This document shows, in pieces, positions 1 through 7,797 of a DNA stretch of 64,000 nt. The stretch comes from Candidatus Thiodictyon syntrophicum. GTDB taxonomy: Bacteria > Pseudomonadota > Gammaproteobacteria > Chromatiales > Chromatiaceae. Position 1 is the stretch's first letter. Each line of letters opens with the position of its first letter. Under the pieces are notes generated by a model. It saw only the letters and a list, made by a program, of their open reading frames with translations. It did no database searches and had not been told where the DNA came from. A program made the position numbers and the translations under genes. The stretch spans positions 3,993,501 through 4,057,500 of the forward strand of contig NZ_CP020370.1 in assembly GCF_002813775.1 (NCBI RefSeq). Direction: 5' to 3'.

Positions 1-1332
1 ATGGGGCACCCCGCGCTGCAGCGCCTCGGTGATCGCCGCCTGCAGCTCACTGCTCCCATACGTGTCGAGCAGCCGCAGCAGGGCGGCCGTGAGGGAGCCC
101 AGGTTCTCCCCGCGCGCGGCGGCGGCCAGCAGCAGGTCACGGCTGTTAGGCGCGGCCTGGGCCAGGCGATCCTGACCGCGGTGGTGGCGCGCCGCGCGTT
201 TGCGCGCTACCAGTTCCGCCAGATGGGCCGGGTCCTCGATTTGCGCGCCCTGATCGTAACTGCGCGGATGGCAGGCAATGACCGCGGCGCCATCGAGCAC
301 CCGCACCTGCTGGGGGCTGGCCACCACCGTGACCAGGCGTTGGACATGGGTCGACGGCAGCGAGTAATCGTTCAGGTCGAAACGCACATAGGGAGTCTTA
401 CCGACCTTGGCTTCCAGGCGCTCGTCGGTCGGGAACGGGTTGTCGGGCAGTGCCAGCAGGCGCGGTTGTTCCTGGGCAAAGGCCTGGCGCACCGTCAGGG
501 TGCGCTCCTCAGGACAGGGGCGATCCGCCGCCTGACCGGCGCACCAGGCGTCGGCCTGGGCGTTCAGATCATCCAGGTCGCGCCAGGTGCGGGCGGCAAA
601 GAAGCCTTCGCGTACATAGCGAATGGCCCGCTCCACGCGCCCTTTCTCGTTCCCGCGCGCGACCGCCACCGGGCGCGGCTCAAAGCGATAGTGGGCGGCC
701 AAGGCCAGCAAGGTGGGATGAAAACGAATGGCGTCGCCCTGGCGTTCGAGCACGGCGCTTTTCAGATTGTCATAGAGCAGCACCCGCGGCAGCCCGCCCC
801 AGGACTGGAAGGCCGCCTCATGGCCGCGCAGAAAACTGGCCATGCGGGCATCGGGAAAGAAGCGCAGCAGGATCTGGCGCGACCAACTCAGCACCATGAC
901 GAAGGCCATCAGGGGGCGCGTGGCCCGGCCGATGGTGAGGGTCCCGAAGTGACCCCAATCGACTTGCGCCTGCTCCCCCGGCAGGGTCTTCAGGCGCAGA
1001 TAGGCTTCGGGTTGCGCCCGTGGCCGGTAATGCTGCATCAGGTGACGAAAGTGGTCGGCACCGCCTGGGTACCCGCGCTCGCGCACCATGGCGTAGAGCC
1101 GGCTGGCGCACAGGCGCGGGTACTGCTCCAAGGTCGCCCGCACGAAGGGCAGAAACGGATCGAGCATGGCGGCCCGATGAGGCCGCTCCAACTTCGGCAA
1201 ACCGGCCTGGGACAGCACCCAATCCACGGTGCCATGGTGCAGGCCCAAGTGCCGGGCAATGGTACCCACCGGCCACTTCTCCACATGGAAGTAGCGCAGG
1301 ATTTTCGCTTCGAATTCTGTCGAGATGGTCAC
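1..1332 (-). CDS. istA: IS21-family transposase IstA (partial, C-terminus cut by the window edge)
   Basis: This is the DDE/retroviral-integrase-fold transposase that cuts and joins IS21 ends with the IstB ATPase. I translated the minus strand from a GTG at 1332; 444 residues are open to base 1. An N-terminal helix-turn-helix is suggested by [20 protein letters not shown]. The core shows the three expected acidic positions: D in QVDWGHFG, D in [11 protein letters not shown] and E in [12 protein letters not shown]. No in-frame ATG occurs near the start, so GTG is the best start. Nothing in the visible part is broken, so the element may be active if istB is intact beyond the edge. Confidence 0.9.
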   Translation of the reverse strand, partial: MTISTEFEAKILRYFHVEKWPVGTIARHLGLHHGTVDWVLSQAGLPKLERPHRAAMLDPFLPFVRATLEQYPRLCASRLYAMVRERGYPGGADHFRHLMQHYRPRAQPEAYLRLKTLPGEQAQVDWGHFGTLTIGRATRPLMAFVMVLSWSRQILLRFFPDARMASFLRGHEAAFQSWGGLPRVLLYDNLKSAVLERQGDAIRFHPTLLALAAHYRFEPRPVAVARGNEKGRVERAIRYVREGFFAARTWRDLDDLNAQADAWCAGQAADRPCPEERTLTVRQAFAQEQPRLLALPDNPFPTDERLEAKVGKTPYVRFDLNDYSLPSTHVQRLVTVVASPQQVRVLDGAAVIACHPRSYDQGAQIEDPAHLAELVARKRAARHHRGQDRLAQAAPNSRDLLLAAAARGENLGSLTAALLRLLDTYGSSELQAAITEALQRGVPH

Positions 1333-1366
1333 CGTCGACTCCCCGTCCGGGCCACCCCGGCGACGC

Positions 1367-1822
1367 TCAAGGGCTCTGCGCCCGCGCGCGGGGTGGCCGT
1401 GGCATCACTGGCCCATCGCAGCGTTGGCGCAAGAACCCCAGACGGACAAACTCCGAACAGCAGCGCCCGCAGAAATGGCAGCGTAGACCCTCAGGGGCAG
1501 GCGCGGGAGCAGGCTCGGTCGGGGGCGGTGCCGCGGCACGCGACTCGGCGGGCAGTGAAACACCGGGGGGCGGGGCGAGTGAACCCTGATGCGTCACTTT
1601 CCGCCGCCGGGTCCGGTAGCGACGCTGGCGGCGGGCGTGGTTCATGCGACCTGGACGGCTGTGTTGATAGCGCGCCCCGGCCGCGCGACCCGCGGCCCGC
1701 CGTGCGGCCTGGGCGCAGTCGGGGCCGCAATAGCGATGGCCGCGGTCGCAGTGGCGACAGATCGCCACCTGACGACCGCAGCGGGCGCAGTTGAACAGAC
1801 GGGCAGTATCGTGCATCGGCAA
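1367..1822 (-). CDS. small cysteine-rich zinc-finger protein carried by the IS21 element
   Basis: The 151-residue protein begins with a compact Cys/His cluster ([14 protein letters not shown] then YCGPDC), an Arg-rich middle ([18 protein letters not shown]), a Pro/Ala linker and a second Cys cluster (CHFCGRCC) near residue 115. This suggests a zinc-binding nucleic-acid-binding protein. It lies 35 bp upstream of istA in the same direction. I recall similar proteins next to IS21-type transposases in proteobacteria, but the role is unknown; control of transposase expression or end binding are options. Translation starts at the ATG at 1822. Confidence 0.65.
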   Translation of the reverse strand: MPMHDTARLFNCARCGRQVAICRHCDRGHRYCGPDCAQAARRAAGRAAGARYQHSRPGRMNHARRQRRYRTRRRKVTHQGSLAPPPGVSLPAESRAAAPPPTEPAPAPAPEGLRCHFCGRCCSEFVRLGFLRQRCDGPVMPRPPRARAQSP

Positions 1823-1899
1823 CTCCTGCCGATGAGCCCTGGATCACCGCCCACCAGCGGGCGATACTTACCCACGGTACGTGCGAGGCACGCTCCGGG

Positions 1900-1960
1900 G
1901 TACGGCACTGGGGAAGACTGTGGCGGTCGCGACCAGTGCCGTACCTGTCTCAACGGCACT
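1900..1960. repeat. inverted and partial repeats of GTACGGCACTGG at the IS21 end
   Basis: GTACGGCACTGG at 1900-1911 is repeated inverted at 1933-1944, and a shorter copy (ACGGCACT) lies at 1953-1960. Multiple short repeats at the ends are typical of IS21 elements, where they bind transposase, so these are candidate IstA sites. Confidence 0.45.
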
Positions 1961-2077
1961 GATCCTGTAGACCATGGCGCGGCCCTTGTCACCGCCCTCA
2001 CGGGTCACCCGCCAGCGCGGGTTGCCGTTGGCACTTGCGCGCCGTGCCCGACGGCTACCAGGCGCGTGGGCCGCCTC

Positions 2078-2144
2078 GGCGCTGCGCCGGGTCCCGTCCC
2101 CGGCTGCGCTACGCTCCGCCGGGGACGGGACCCGGCGCAGCGCC
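2078..2144. repeat. perfect 27-bp hairpin
   Basis: A 27-base arm at 2078-2104 is followed by a 13-base loop and the exact reverse complement at 2118-2144. It is GC-rich and has no U-tract, so it is not a standard intrinsic terminator. It lies just outside or at the margin of the IS21 element. Confidence 0.8.
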
Positions 2145-2353
2145 GCAGCCATGCCGCTGCAGGACCCGACACCCGGCCTTTCCCCCTGACTACCAGCCCC
2201 CCCAACGTCCCCCAGCGACCCGACCGGTCTTCACCACCCTCGTTGGCGACTGCCCGCGCTATCCGCCAGCTATCCGCAGGTTTTCGCAGCCATCGACACA
2301 TAGCGGCCGGGCTCCAGATGTGACGTCCTTTCAGGTGCGGGAAACCGCGGGGA

Positions 2354-2488
2354 GGCCTTGGTCATCATTCCGGCCACCGGGCCCACCGCGAGGCCGTTGG
2401 TCCGCACAGCGGACCCTACGAAGCGCAGGCTTACCGTAGGGTCCGCTGTGCGGACCGATCGCCGCCGGCCGGGCTGATGATCAAGGCC
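2354..2488. mobile_element. MITE-like element, 135 bp, with DUF6399-type terminal motifs
   Basis: The left end (2354-2375) and the inverted right end (2467-2488) match the motif that bounds the DUF6399 element at 3377-5304. Between them is a perfect 22-bp hairpin with arms 2399-2420 and 2435-2456, carrying GGTCCGCACAGCGGACC. There is no coding capacity. I interpret it as a non-autonomous relative of the DUF6399 transposon. Confidence 0.55.
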
Positions 2489-2604
2489 CGCGGGGACAAT
2501 CGCGAGAGACCTCAGCCGGAGTCTTTCGATCTATTCGTAGGTTGTCCCTGACTACAATAAAGCCGCTTTCACCGGGTCCCGGCCGGAGTGGGTCCGCTCT
2601 ATTC

Positions 2605-2841
2605 TTAGGCTGCCTCGCGGTGAAACCGAACAACCTCTACGTCGAGCGTTTTCTCAACAACATGTTGCTTTAACAGCAGTTCGTCGATCGCATCCAACGT
2701 CTTGGCATGAAAATACCTTTCCCCGCACGCGGTGCATACCTCTGCTTCGACATTCTCGACGATGTAGAGCTTGCCGTTCAACCAATGCTGCCGTTTCACA
2801 GCCTTCAGTTTCGTTTGCCCATCACAAAATTCGCATTGCAT
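2605..2841 (-). CDS. YgiT-type zinc-finger antitoxin (MqsA-like N-terminal domain)
   Basis: The 78-residue protein starts MQCEFCDG and has a CxxC pair (CEFC) followed about 40 residues later by a second (CTAC), the zinc knuckle of YgiT/MqsA-type antitoxins. The start at 2841 was chosen over an upstream in-frame start because GAGG lies just before this ATG and the Cys motif then sits at the N-terminus. It begins 10 bp after the DUF4258 gene on the same strand, giving a toxin-first type II module. Unlike full MqsA it has no C-terminal helix-turn-helix, so the toxin may be bound by the short C-terminal region. Confidence 0.8.
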   Translation of the reverse strand: MQCEFCDGQTKLKAVKRQHWLNGKLYIVENVEAEVCTACGERYFHAKTLDAIDELLLKQHVVEKTLDVEVVRFHREAA

Positions 2842-2851
2842 AACGCGCACC

Positions 2852-3124
2852 TCACAGGGCATAGACGGTAATGATAATGAGACGATCGCCATCGCGGAAC
2901 CGACAGAGCACCTGGATCGACCTTCCATCGCGCGCGGGACCTTCGATGCGGTAGCGGATACCTCGCGAGTCGTGTGTCAGCTTGCTTTCGATTCGCCCGT
3001 TGAGAATCGCATACTCGACATCTTTTCGCTCCAAGTCATCGTCAAGCATCTCTTCTTCGGCGTGCGAGGACAAAAAGTAATCGCGGGACGATATGCGTTG
3101 TCGGATTTGGTGCAGCGTATTCAT
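2852..3124 (-). CDS. DUF4258 protein, probable RelE/MqsR-fold toxin
   Basis: The 90-residue protein has the features of DUF4258: an N-terminal helix with an SSHAEEEM motif, a central VEYAILNGRIE segment and a C-terminal strand pair ending GDRLIIITVYAL. DUF4258 genes are often found directly upstream of YgiT-type zinc-finger genes, as here, and are thought to be mRNA interferases related to RelE/MqsR. Activity is inferred. Start is the ATG at 3124. Confidence 0.75.
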   Translation of the reverse strand: MNTLHQIRQRISSRDYFLSSHAEEEMLDDDLERKDVEYAILNGRIESKLTHDSRGIRYRIEGPARDGRSIQVLCRFRDGDRLIIITVYAL

Positions 3125-3376
3125 TGGTTGCCGTGGGCTCGCGCTGCCAGGCGGAATTCTTCACCTGCGCCTCCGGTTCCGCGACCCATTGTGTACCCCC
3201 AGCGTACGGCGGATGCCCGCAGGGCGGTCCGCCATAATGCCTCGCACCATCATGCGAGGCCGAAATGGCGGAACCACTATCGGGTTTCCCCGACGCGGGC
3301 TGCTCAGTTACCGCAAACGCAGCAACTTCCTCCATAATCTCGGCCATTCACAAGTCCCGAACTGCCGGAACATGAA
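3125..3376. other. intergenic gap, no gene seen
   Basis: No convincing coding region. There are short imperfect palindromes near 3200-3270 (GGCGGAT/GTCCGCC and GCCTCGCA/TGCGAGGC). It may hold the promoter of the minus-strand toxin-antitoxin pair. Confidence 0.4.
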
Positions 3377-3503
3377 CCGGTAGGCCTTGATCATAAATCC
3401 GGCCAAGACCTAGCGTAGGGCTTGGTTAACCCCCACTGGAGAGCGGCAGGACCCGCGAAATTGTGTACCCTTGGAAGTGCAAACAAACCGAGGGAGAAGC
3501 ACG

Positions 3504-3596
3504 ATGTTCGAAGGTCCTGCCGGGATCGACTTTAGCGCAGACATCGGGTCGACGCCATCGGGCGTGGTCCGGCGGTCGGCCGGCGGTGGGTCGTGA
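3504..3596 (+). CDS. possible 30-residue leader peptide overlapping the DUF6399 start
   Basis: An ATG preceded by a purine-rich AGGGAGAAG opens a 30-codon frame that ends in TGA overlapping the GTG of the DUF6399 gene (GTGA). This could be a translationally coupled leader, or the true N-terminus joined by a programmed or accidental frameshift. No family is recognised. Confidence 0.3.
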   Translation: MFEGPAGIDFSADIGSTPSGVVRRSAGGGS

Positions 3597-5269
3597 AGCA
3601 CCGCTCGCGCCTGGAGCGAGCCGAACAGCGCGGGGCGGCCGTGGCCCGCTTGGCGACGGGGCAGCCGCAACGCCACGTCGCCGCCGAACTGGGCGTGGCG
3701 CGCAGCACCTTGCAGGACTGGTGCAAGCCGACCCCGGTCGGCGCGGCCCCGGCGGTGTTGGCAGCCTTCGTGGCGACCCCTGAGGGCGTGCAGTGGCTGC
3801 ACCAAGTGGTGGTGGCGGCGCACTTCGTCATCACGCTGCACGGCGGTGCCGGGGTGCGGATGGTGTGTGAATTCTTGAAGTTGAGTGGGTTGTCGGCGTT
3901 CGTCGGCGCGAGCTATGGCACCCACCAGGCCCTCAATGCGGCCTTGGAGGAGATGGTGGTCGCCGTGGCGCGTGAGCAACGGGCGGCGTTGGCGGTGGGC
4001 ATGCCGCACCGCGCGATCACGGCGTGCGAGGATGAGACCTTTCATCCGCAGATTTTGTTGGTCATGTTGGAGCCGGTGTCGAACTTTCTGCTGCGCGAAC
4101 AGTACGCCGCCGATCGCACGGCGGCCACCTGGACGCAGGCGTTGCGCGCGGGTCTGGACGGCTTGAACGTGACCGTGATCCAGGGCACCAGCGACGAGGC
4201 CACAGCGTTGCGCCGCCATATCCAGACGGATTGTGCGGCCCATCATTCCCCGGACCTGTTTCATGTGCAACAGGAGGTGTCCAAGGGCACCAGCCTACAC
4301 TTGGTCCGCCACGTGAAACAGGCGGGCGCCAGCGTCGCGGCCGCCCAGACGTCGCTGGACGCTGAGCGGGCGACCGCGCAGGCCTATGACGCCCAATCCC
4401 CGCGTCCGCGCGGGCGCCCACCGGCGTTCGCGCCCCGCATTGAAGCCGCCCTGGCGGTCGTGGTGCAGGCCGAAGCCGATCAGGTACAGGCGCAAGCGCG
4501 TCAGGCCGAGGCCCGTGAACTGGTGCGTGAGTTGGGGACCCTCTATCACCCCTATGAGTTGGAGCAGGGACAGGCGCAGCCCGTGGCGCGCATCGCGCAA
4601 CGCTTTGCCGACGTGTGGACGCGGCTGCAACAGCTGGCCGACGCGGCCGATCTGCCAACGCGCGCCCGTGAGCGCCTGGCCAAGGCGCAGCGCCTGACGA
4701 TTCAGTTCCTTGCCACCATTACCTTTTTCTTTGCGACCGTGCAGGCCAAGGTCGAGGCGCTGAATCTGCCGCCCGCCGTGGAACTGGCGTTGCTCACGCA
4801 GCTGATTCCGGCGCTCTACCTCGAGCGCGTCGCCAATCGCAGCACGCTCGCTGAACCGCGCCACCGTCTGCACGCCCTGAGCCGGCAGTTGCTCGAACCG
4901 CTGCGCCAACGCGATCATCCGCTCCAGGCCCTCCCAGAGGCCGAGCGCGCGCGCCTCGAACAGGTGGCCGGTGACTGCGCCGACCTGTTCCAGCGCAGCA
5001 GTTCCAGCGTGGAGGGGCGCAACGGCCAACTGTCCCTACATCACCATGGCCGACATCGCCTGAGCGACCGCAAGCTCGAGGCACTGACCGCCGTACATAA
5101 CTTCCACCTCCGTCGCCCCGACGGGACCACTGCCGCTGAGCGCTTCTTCGGCCGGGCCCACGAAACGCTGTTCGCGCAGGTGCTCCAGCGCATGCCGTTG
5201 CCCCCGCCGCCAGCGCGCCGACGACCGCGCCCGCCCAAGCCGCCCGCGCTCCTGCCGGTAGCGGCGTAA
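3593..5269 (+). CDS. DUF6399-domain protein, putative transposase
   Basis: A 558-residue protein. The N-terminus has a predicted helix-turn-helix (VAAELGVARSTLQDWC, about residues 30-45), the middle carries acidic motifs such as ITACEDETFHPQI (about 145-158) and a PDLFHVQ segment (about 223), then a long Ala/Gln-rich helical region (about 240-330). The C-terminal DUF6399 region includes RSSSSVEGRNGQLSLHHHG and HNFHLRRPDGTTAAERFFG, reminiscent of an RNase-H-fold transposase end. Start is a GTG chosen because family members begin at this KHRSRLERAEQR region. It is flanked by inverted repeats, which is why I call it a transposase. Catalysis has not been shown for the family to my knowledge. Confidence 0.75.
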   Translation: MKHRSRLERAEQRGAAVARLATGQPQRHVAAELGVARSTLQDWCKPTPVGAAPAVLAAFVATPEGVQWLHQVVVAAHFVITLHGGAGVRMVCEFLKLSGLSAFVGASYGTHQALNAALEEMVVAVAREQRAALAVGMPHRAITACEDETFHPQILLVMLEPVSNFLLREQYAADRTAATWTQALRAGLDGLNVTVIQGTSDEATALRRHIQTDCAAHHSPDLFHVQQEVSKGTSLHLVRHVKQAGASVAAAQTSLDAERATAQAYDAQSPRPRGRPPAFAPRIEAALAVVVQAEADQVQAQARQAEARELVRELGTLYHPYELEQGQAQPVARIAQRFADVWTRLQQLADAADLPTRARERLAKAQRLTIQFLATITFFFATVQAKVEALNLPPAVELALLTQLIPALYLERVANRSTLAEPRHRLHALSRQLLEPLRQRDHPLQALPEAERARLEQVAGDCADLFQRSSSSVEGRNGQLSLHHHGRHRLSDRKLEALTAVHNFHLRRPDGTTAAERFFGRAHETLFAQVLQRMPLPPPPARRRPRPPKPPALLPVAA

Positions 5270-5309
5270 CGGGGGTGGCCGGAACGATGATCAAGGCCAA
5301 CCGGTAGTA

Positions 5310-5780
5310 GATGACACATGACAAAACCCATTGATTGGACCAAGGATTGGACCAACTACTGTTGTTTTCGCACAGGTGCACGGTGACACGTTGGGTCCAC
5401 CAGTAATACACACGGCGCTCGTTGCCGTTGATGCGAAAGGAGGGGTTCCAGATACAGAAAACCAATTTAAGTCCTCATTTCCGTAAGAAACAGTGCAAGT
5501 TCCCATTCCTTCAGCGTGAACAGAAAGGTTGGCATTTATTTGCAGCGATGATTCCATCCTTAACAGCCCGGCCTCCGTCGTTTGAAAGCAGGATAGCATA
5601 TCGCTTGGCGCCGTCACACGCGGGCGGTGTCTTCTTGGTGCCGGCAATCGAAAAAACGAAAATATCGCTTCTGCCAAGGGAGTATTCACTGACCACGCCG
5701 GTGGAACTGCCGGCTCCCAAAGCCGAGCCGGAAAAAACGATCGAGAGAGACATGCAGATCAGTAGCCAATACCTATTCAT
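5310..5780 (-). pseudogene. small secreted protein gene, frameshifted
   Basis: From ATG at 5780 the frame gives a clear signal peptide (MNRYWLLICMSLSIVFSGSA, then LGAG) and a mature region with FVFSIAGTKKTPPACDG and KRYAILLSND, then runs into a stop at about 5511. A second frame picks up the same reading just before the stop with NLSVHAEGMGTC and EDLNWFSVS. Small periplasmic proteins of this kind usually carry both halves in one frame (a Cys near the middle and GTGTC near the end). A frameshift near 5530 is the simplest account. The 3' end abuts the right inverted repeat of the DUF6399 element. Confidence 0.55.
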
Positions 5781-6044
5781 TGTAAATCTCCACTGTAAGT
5801 TACCTCAGACGTTCCAGAGTGCATCAGGATGCCTGCGCATTCGATTGCACGCAATCCAGTACGCAAACATGCTAACGCTGCGGGTCGCCCATCGCGGGCG
5901 TCTGTCCCCGCTGCCAAAGGGACAGCGCGTTGGCGGATCGGTCCGGATGCAACCGCCAGACGTGCAAGATGAGCTTGGTCAACAAACCTCGGTTTGTCAA
6001 GGACGATTGGTTGATCTCGGTCAGTCCCGTAGAATGGGCAGAGC
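5781..6044. other. intergenic gap, no supported gene
   Basis: No recognisable protein. It includes a run of coding-like minus-strand sequence without family features. Promoter elements for the minus-strand secreted protein gene would lie near 5790-5850. Confidence 0.35.
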
Positions 6045-6220
6045 GAGAGCGATGCCCATCCTCAACCATCACGGCCCGCAGTCCCAATACTCCCCGACTC
6101 CCCGGCCCGCCGCGCATCGCCCCGCACCCGCTCGACCGGGTAACGCCCCTCATGGATGGCGATCTTGCGGTAGGCGGCGGCGATGGGGTCTATGCCCAAG
6201 CGCTCGGCGGGCCGGATGAG
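6045..6220 (-). repeat. duplicate of the 3' end of the MazG-like gene (left copy)
   Basis: This stretch matches 7405-7573 with few differences, in the same orientation. It encodes a degenerate copy of the MazG-like C-terminus (AERLGIDPIAAAYRKIAIHE, then GRYPVERVRGDARRAG) plus the downstream flank. The two copies bracket the DUF2887 gene. Confidence 0.8.
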
Positions 6221-6228
6221 GTTGCGAC

Positions 6229-6262
6229 GCGTCGTCGCGGCTAAAGCCGCTCCCACAGCGTC
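6229..6262. repeat. short dispersed palindrome of the GCGGCTAAAGCCGC type
   Basis: GTCGCGGCTAAAGCCGCTCC followed by CACAGCGTCGCTGCGC forms a short hairpin-rich repeat. A related sequence, in degenerate form, lies at 21690-21790. Confidence 0.4.
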
Positions 6263-6420
6263 GCTGCGCGACTTGCACGGTAACCCGACCGGCACCGCAG
6301 GCCTGGCCCGAGCCCTGTCAGGTGCCGACGTCGGTGGCCACCGACCGCTATACTGCGCTCGCGCGCCGTGCAACGCCGGACCGCCAGGCGCCGGCAATCG
6401 ACCGCCACTCGGAGTCGCCC

Positions 6421-7341
6421 ATGAAAACCGACCGCGAGATCTATACCCTGCTCGGTGCCGACGCCGAGACCCTGGCGATCCTCACCGACGGCATCCGGGT
6501 GCGCGGGCCCTATCATTTCGAGGCCCTGGAGGTCAAAGGGCTCGACCGGCGCACCGACGGGGTCCTGCTGCCGGAGGCGCCCGGGGAACCGATGTGGGTG
6601 ATCGAGTTTCAGGCGCAGGCTGATCCCGGCATCTACCACCGTCTGGTAGTGGAGTTGGGGTTGGTCGGTGAGCGCCATCTGGGGCGCGTCGAGCGCGGGC
6701 TGATCATGTTCGCCACCCCGGCGCTCGATCCCCGGACCGAGCCCTGGTACGGTGCTTCCCAGCAGCCGGACCCGCCGTTGCGCGTGGTCTACCTGAAACC
6801 GATCCTTGCGGACCTGGAGCGGCGCGAGCCCGGGCACCCGCTGCTGGCGGTGTTTCTGCCCTATCGGGTCGCCGATCGGGAGCGGCTGCGCCGGGAGGGA
6901 CCGCAAGCCCTCGAGCGGATCGCGACGGCGGCGCTGCCGCAGCCCGTGCGCGAGCGTCTGACCGACGTCTTTTTTTCCTGGCTGACGGTCCGCTTCAGCC
7001 ACATGAGCTATCGGGAGATATTGACCATGTTCGGTATCCAGACACCGTTCGAGCAGACCCGTGCCTACAAGGAGCTGGTGGCTATCGGCCACGGGAAAGG
7101 GCTCGAGGAGGGCCGAGAGGAGGGCCGCGAGAAGGGCCGCGAGGAGGGTCGGCAGGAGGGCCGACAGGAGGAAGCCGCCGCCTTGCTGCTGCGCCAAGCC
7201 AGGCATCGCTTCGGTCCGCTGCCACCGGAACTCGAGGTCCGCCTCGATGCACTGCCGCTTGCGCGCCTCGAAGCCCTGTCCGAGGCCATCTTCGATCTCG
7301 ACAGCCAGTCGGACCTGCGGGACTGGCTGGGTCGGCCCTGA
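6421..7341 (+). CDS. DUF2887/DUF4351 protein, Rpn-family (PD-(D/E)XK) nuclease-like
   Basis: A 306-residue protein. The N-terminal 190 residues fit DUF2887 of the Rpn/PDDEXK nuclease-transposase superfamily: D in RRTDGVLLPE and the E-x-Q pair in WVIEFQAQAD match the catalytic D...ExQ pattern. A Glu/Gly/Arg-rich low-complexity stretch (GLEEGREEGREKGREEGR) leads to a C-terminal DUF4351 helical domain (RLEALSEAIFDLDSQSDLRDWL). Start is the ATG at 6421; an earlier in-frame ATG at 6322 lacks family similarity. Rpn-type proteins promote recombination or act in phage defence in E. coli. The gene lies between direct repeats of the MazG-like 3' end. Confidence 0.8.
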   Translation: MKTDREIYTLLGADAETLAILTDGIRVRGPYHFEALEVKGLDRRTDGVLLPEAPGEPMWVIEFQAQADPGIYHRLVVELGLVGERHLGRVERGLIMFATPALDPRTEPWYGASQQPDPPLRVVYLKPILADLERREPGHPLLAVFLPYRVADRERLRREGPQALERIATAALPQPVRERLTDVFFSWLTVRFSHMSYREILTMFGIQTPFEQTRAYKELVAIGHGKGLEEGREEGREKGREEGRQEGRQEEAAALLLRQARHRFGPLPPELEVRLDALPLARLEALSEAIFDLDSQSDLRDWLGRP

Positions 7342-7404
7342 GCCTTGTGGGTCGCTGACAGTCTACGCCAGGCACCGGGCACGATCCGAATACTTGCCCA
7401 ATCT

Positions 7405-7573
7405 CGAGAGCGATGCCCATCCTCAACCATCACGGCCCTCAGTCCCCATACTCCCCCGCCCGCCGGGCATCGCCCCGCACCCGCTCAACCGGGTAACGCC
7501 CCTCATTGATGGCGATCTTGCGATAGGCGGCGGCGATCGGGTCCACGCCCAAGCGCTCGGCGAGCCGGATGAG
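7405..7573 (-). repeat. right copy of the MazG-like 3'-end direct repeat
   Basis: This is the 3' part and downstream flank of the intact MazG-like gene at 7439-7792. It repeats 6045-6220 in the same orientation at about 1.36 kb distance. Confidence 0.8.
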
Positions 7574-7792
7574 ATAGATCAGGCAGTCCGCCAACTCCAG
7601 GGCCACCTGCTCTTTCTTCTCCGGGGTCAGGTCCCGGCTCTGGGCCTCGGTGAGCCACTGGAAGTGCTCCAGCAGTTCGCCGACCTCCCCGGCCAGGGCC
7701 ATGGACAGGTTCTTGGGCGAGTGGAACTGCTCCCAGTCGCGCTCGCGGGCGAAGCGGATGAGGCGGGTGTTGAGGTCGTCCAGGCTGTCCAT
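7439..7792 (-). CDS. MazG-like nucleotide pyrophosphohydrolase
   Basis: A 117-residue all-alpha NTP pyrophosphatase of the MazG/RS21-C6 type that removes unwanted (d)NTPs. The magnesium-binding pattern is visible: EVGELLEHFQW (EExxE-like helix) and ELADCLIYLIRLAERLGVD (ExxD helix), followed by AYRKIAINEGRYPVE near the C-terminus. The frame starts with MDSLDDLNTRLIRFARERDW, a normal start for the family. It follows argH by 5 bp on the same strand, so the two are probably cotranscribed. A second degenerate copy of its tail lies beyond the DUF2887 gene. Confidence 0.88.
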   Translation of the reverse strand: MDSLDDLNTRLIRFARERDWEQFHSPKNLSMALAGEVGELLEHFQWLTEAQSRDLTPEKKEQVALELADCLIYLIRLAERLGVDPIAAAYRKIAINEGRYPVERVRGDARRAGEYGD

Positions 7793-7797
7793 GGCGG

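Larger units (their letters stand above)
1..2000 (-). mobile_element. IS21-family insertion sequence, partial (istB side lies outside the window)
   Basis: The segment holds an IstA-type transposase and an upstream small zinc-finger gene on the minus strand, with repeated short motifs (GTACGGCACTGG and its complement) beyond the zinc-finger gene. IS21 elements carry several transposase-binding repeats near each end. The istB gene expected downstream of istA would lie before base 1. The outer limit near base 2000 is a guess: no direct target repeat could be checked because the other end is missing. Confidence 0.7.
3377..5304 (+). mobile_element. DUF6399 transposon-like element bounded by 28-bp inverted repeats
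   Basis: The left end (3377-3404) reads CCGGT, one base, GGCCTTGATCAT, three bases, TCCGGCC. The right end (5277-5304) is its inverted copy with about 24 of 28 positions matching. They enclose one gene, the DUF6399 protein. No clear target duplication was seen. The same end motif bounds three short non-coding elements in this window, which supports its being a mobile-element terminus. Confidence 0.6.

Noticed and set aside
1-1794. Long plus-strand open frame (597 codons) over the IS21 region
   Set aside because: It is antisense to istA and the zinc-finger gene, has no family motifs, and arises from high GC.
2078-2144. Intrinsic terminator
   Set aside because: The stem is strong but there is no U-tract after it on either strand.
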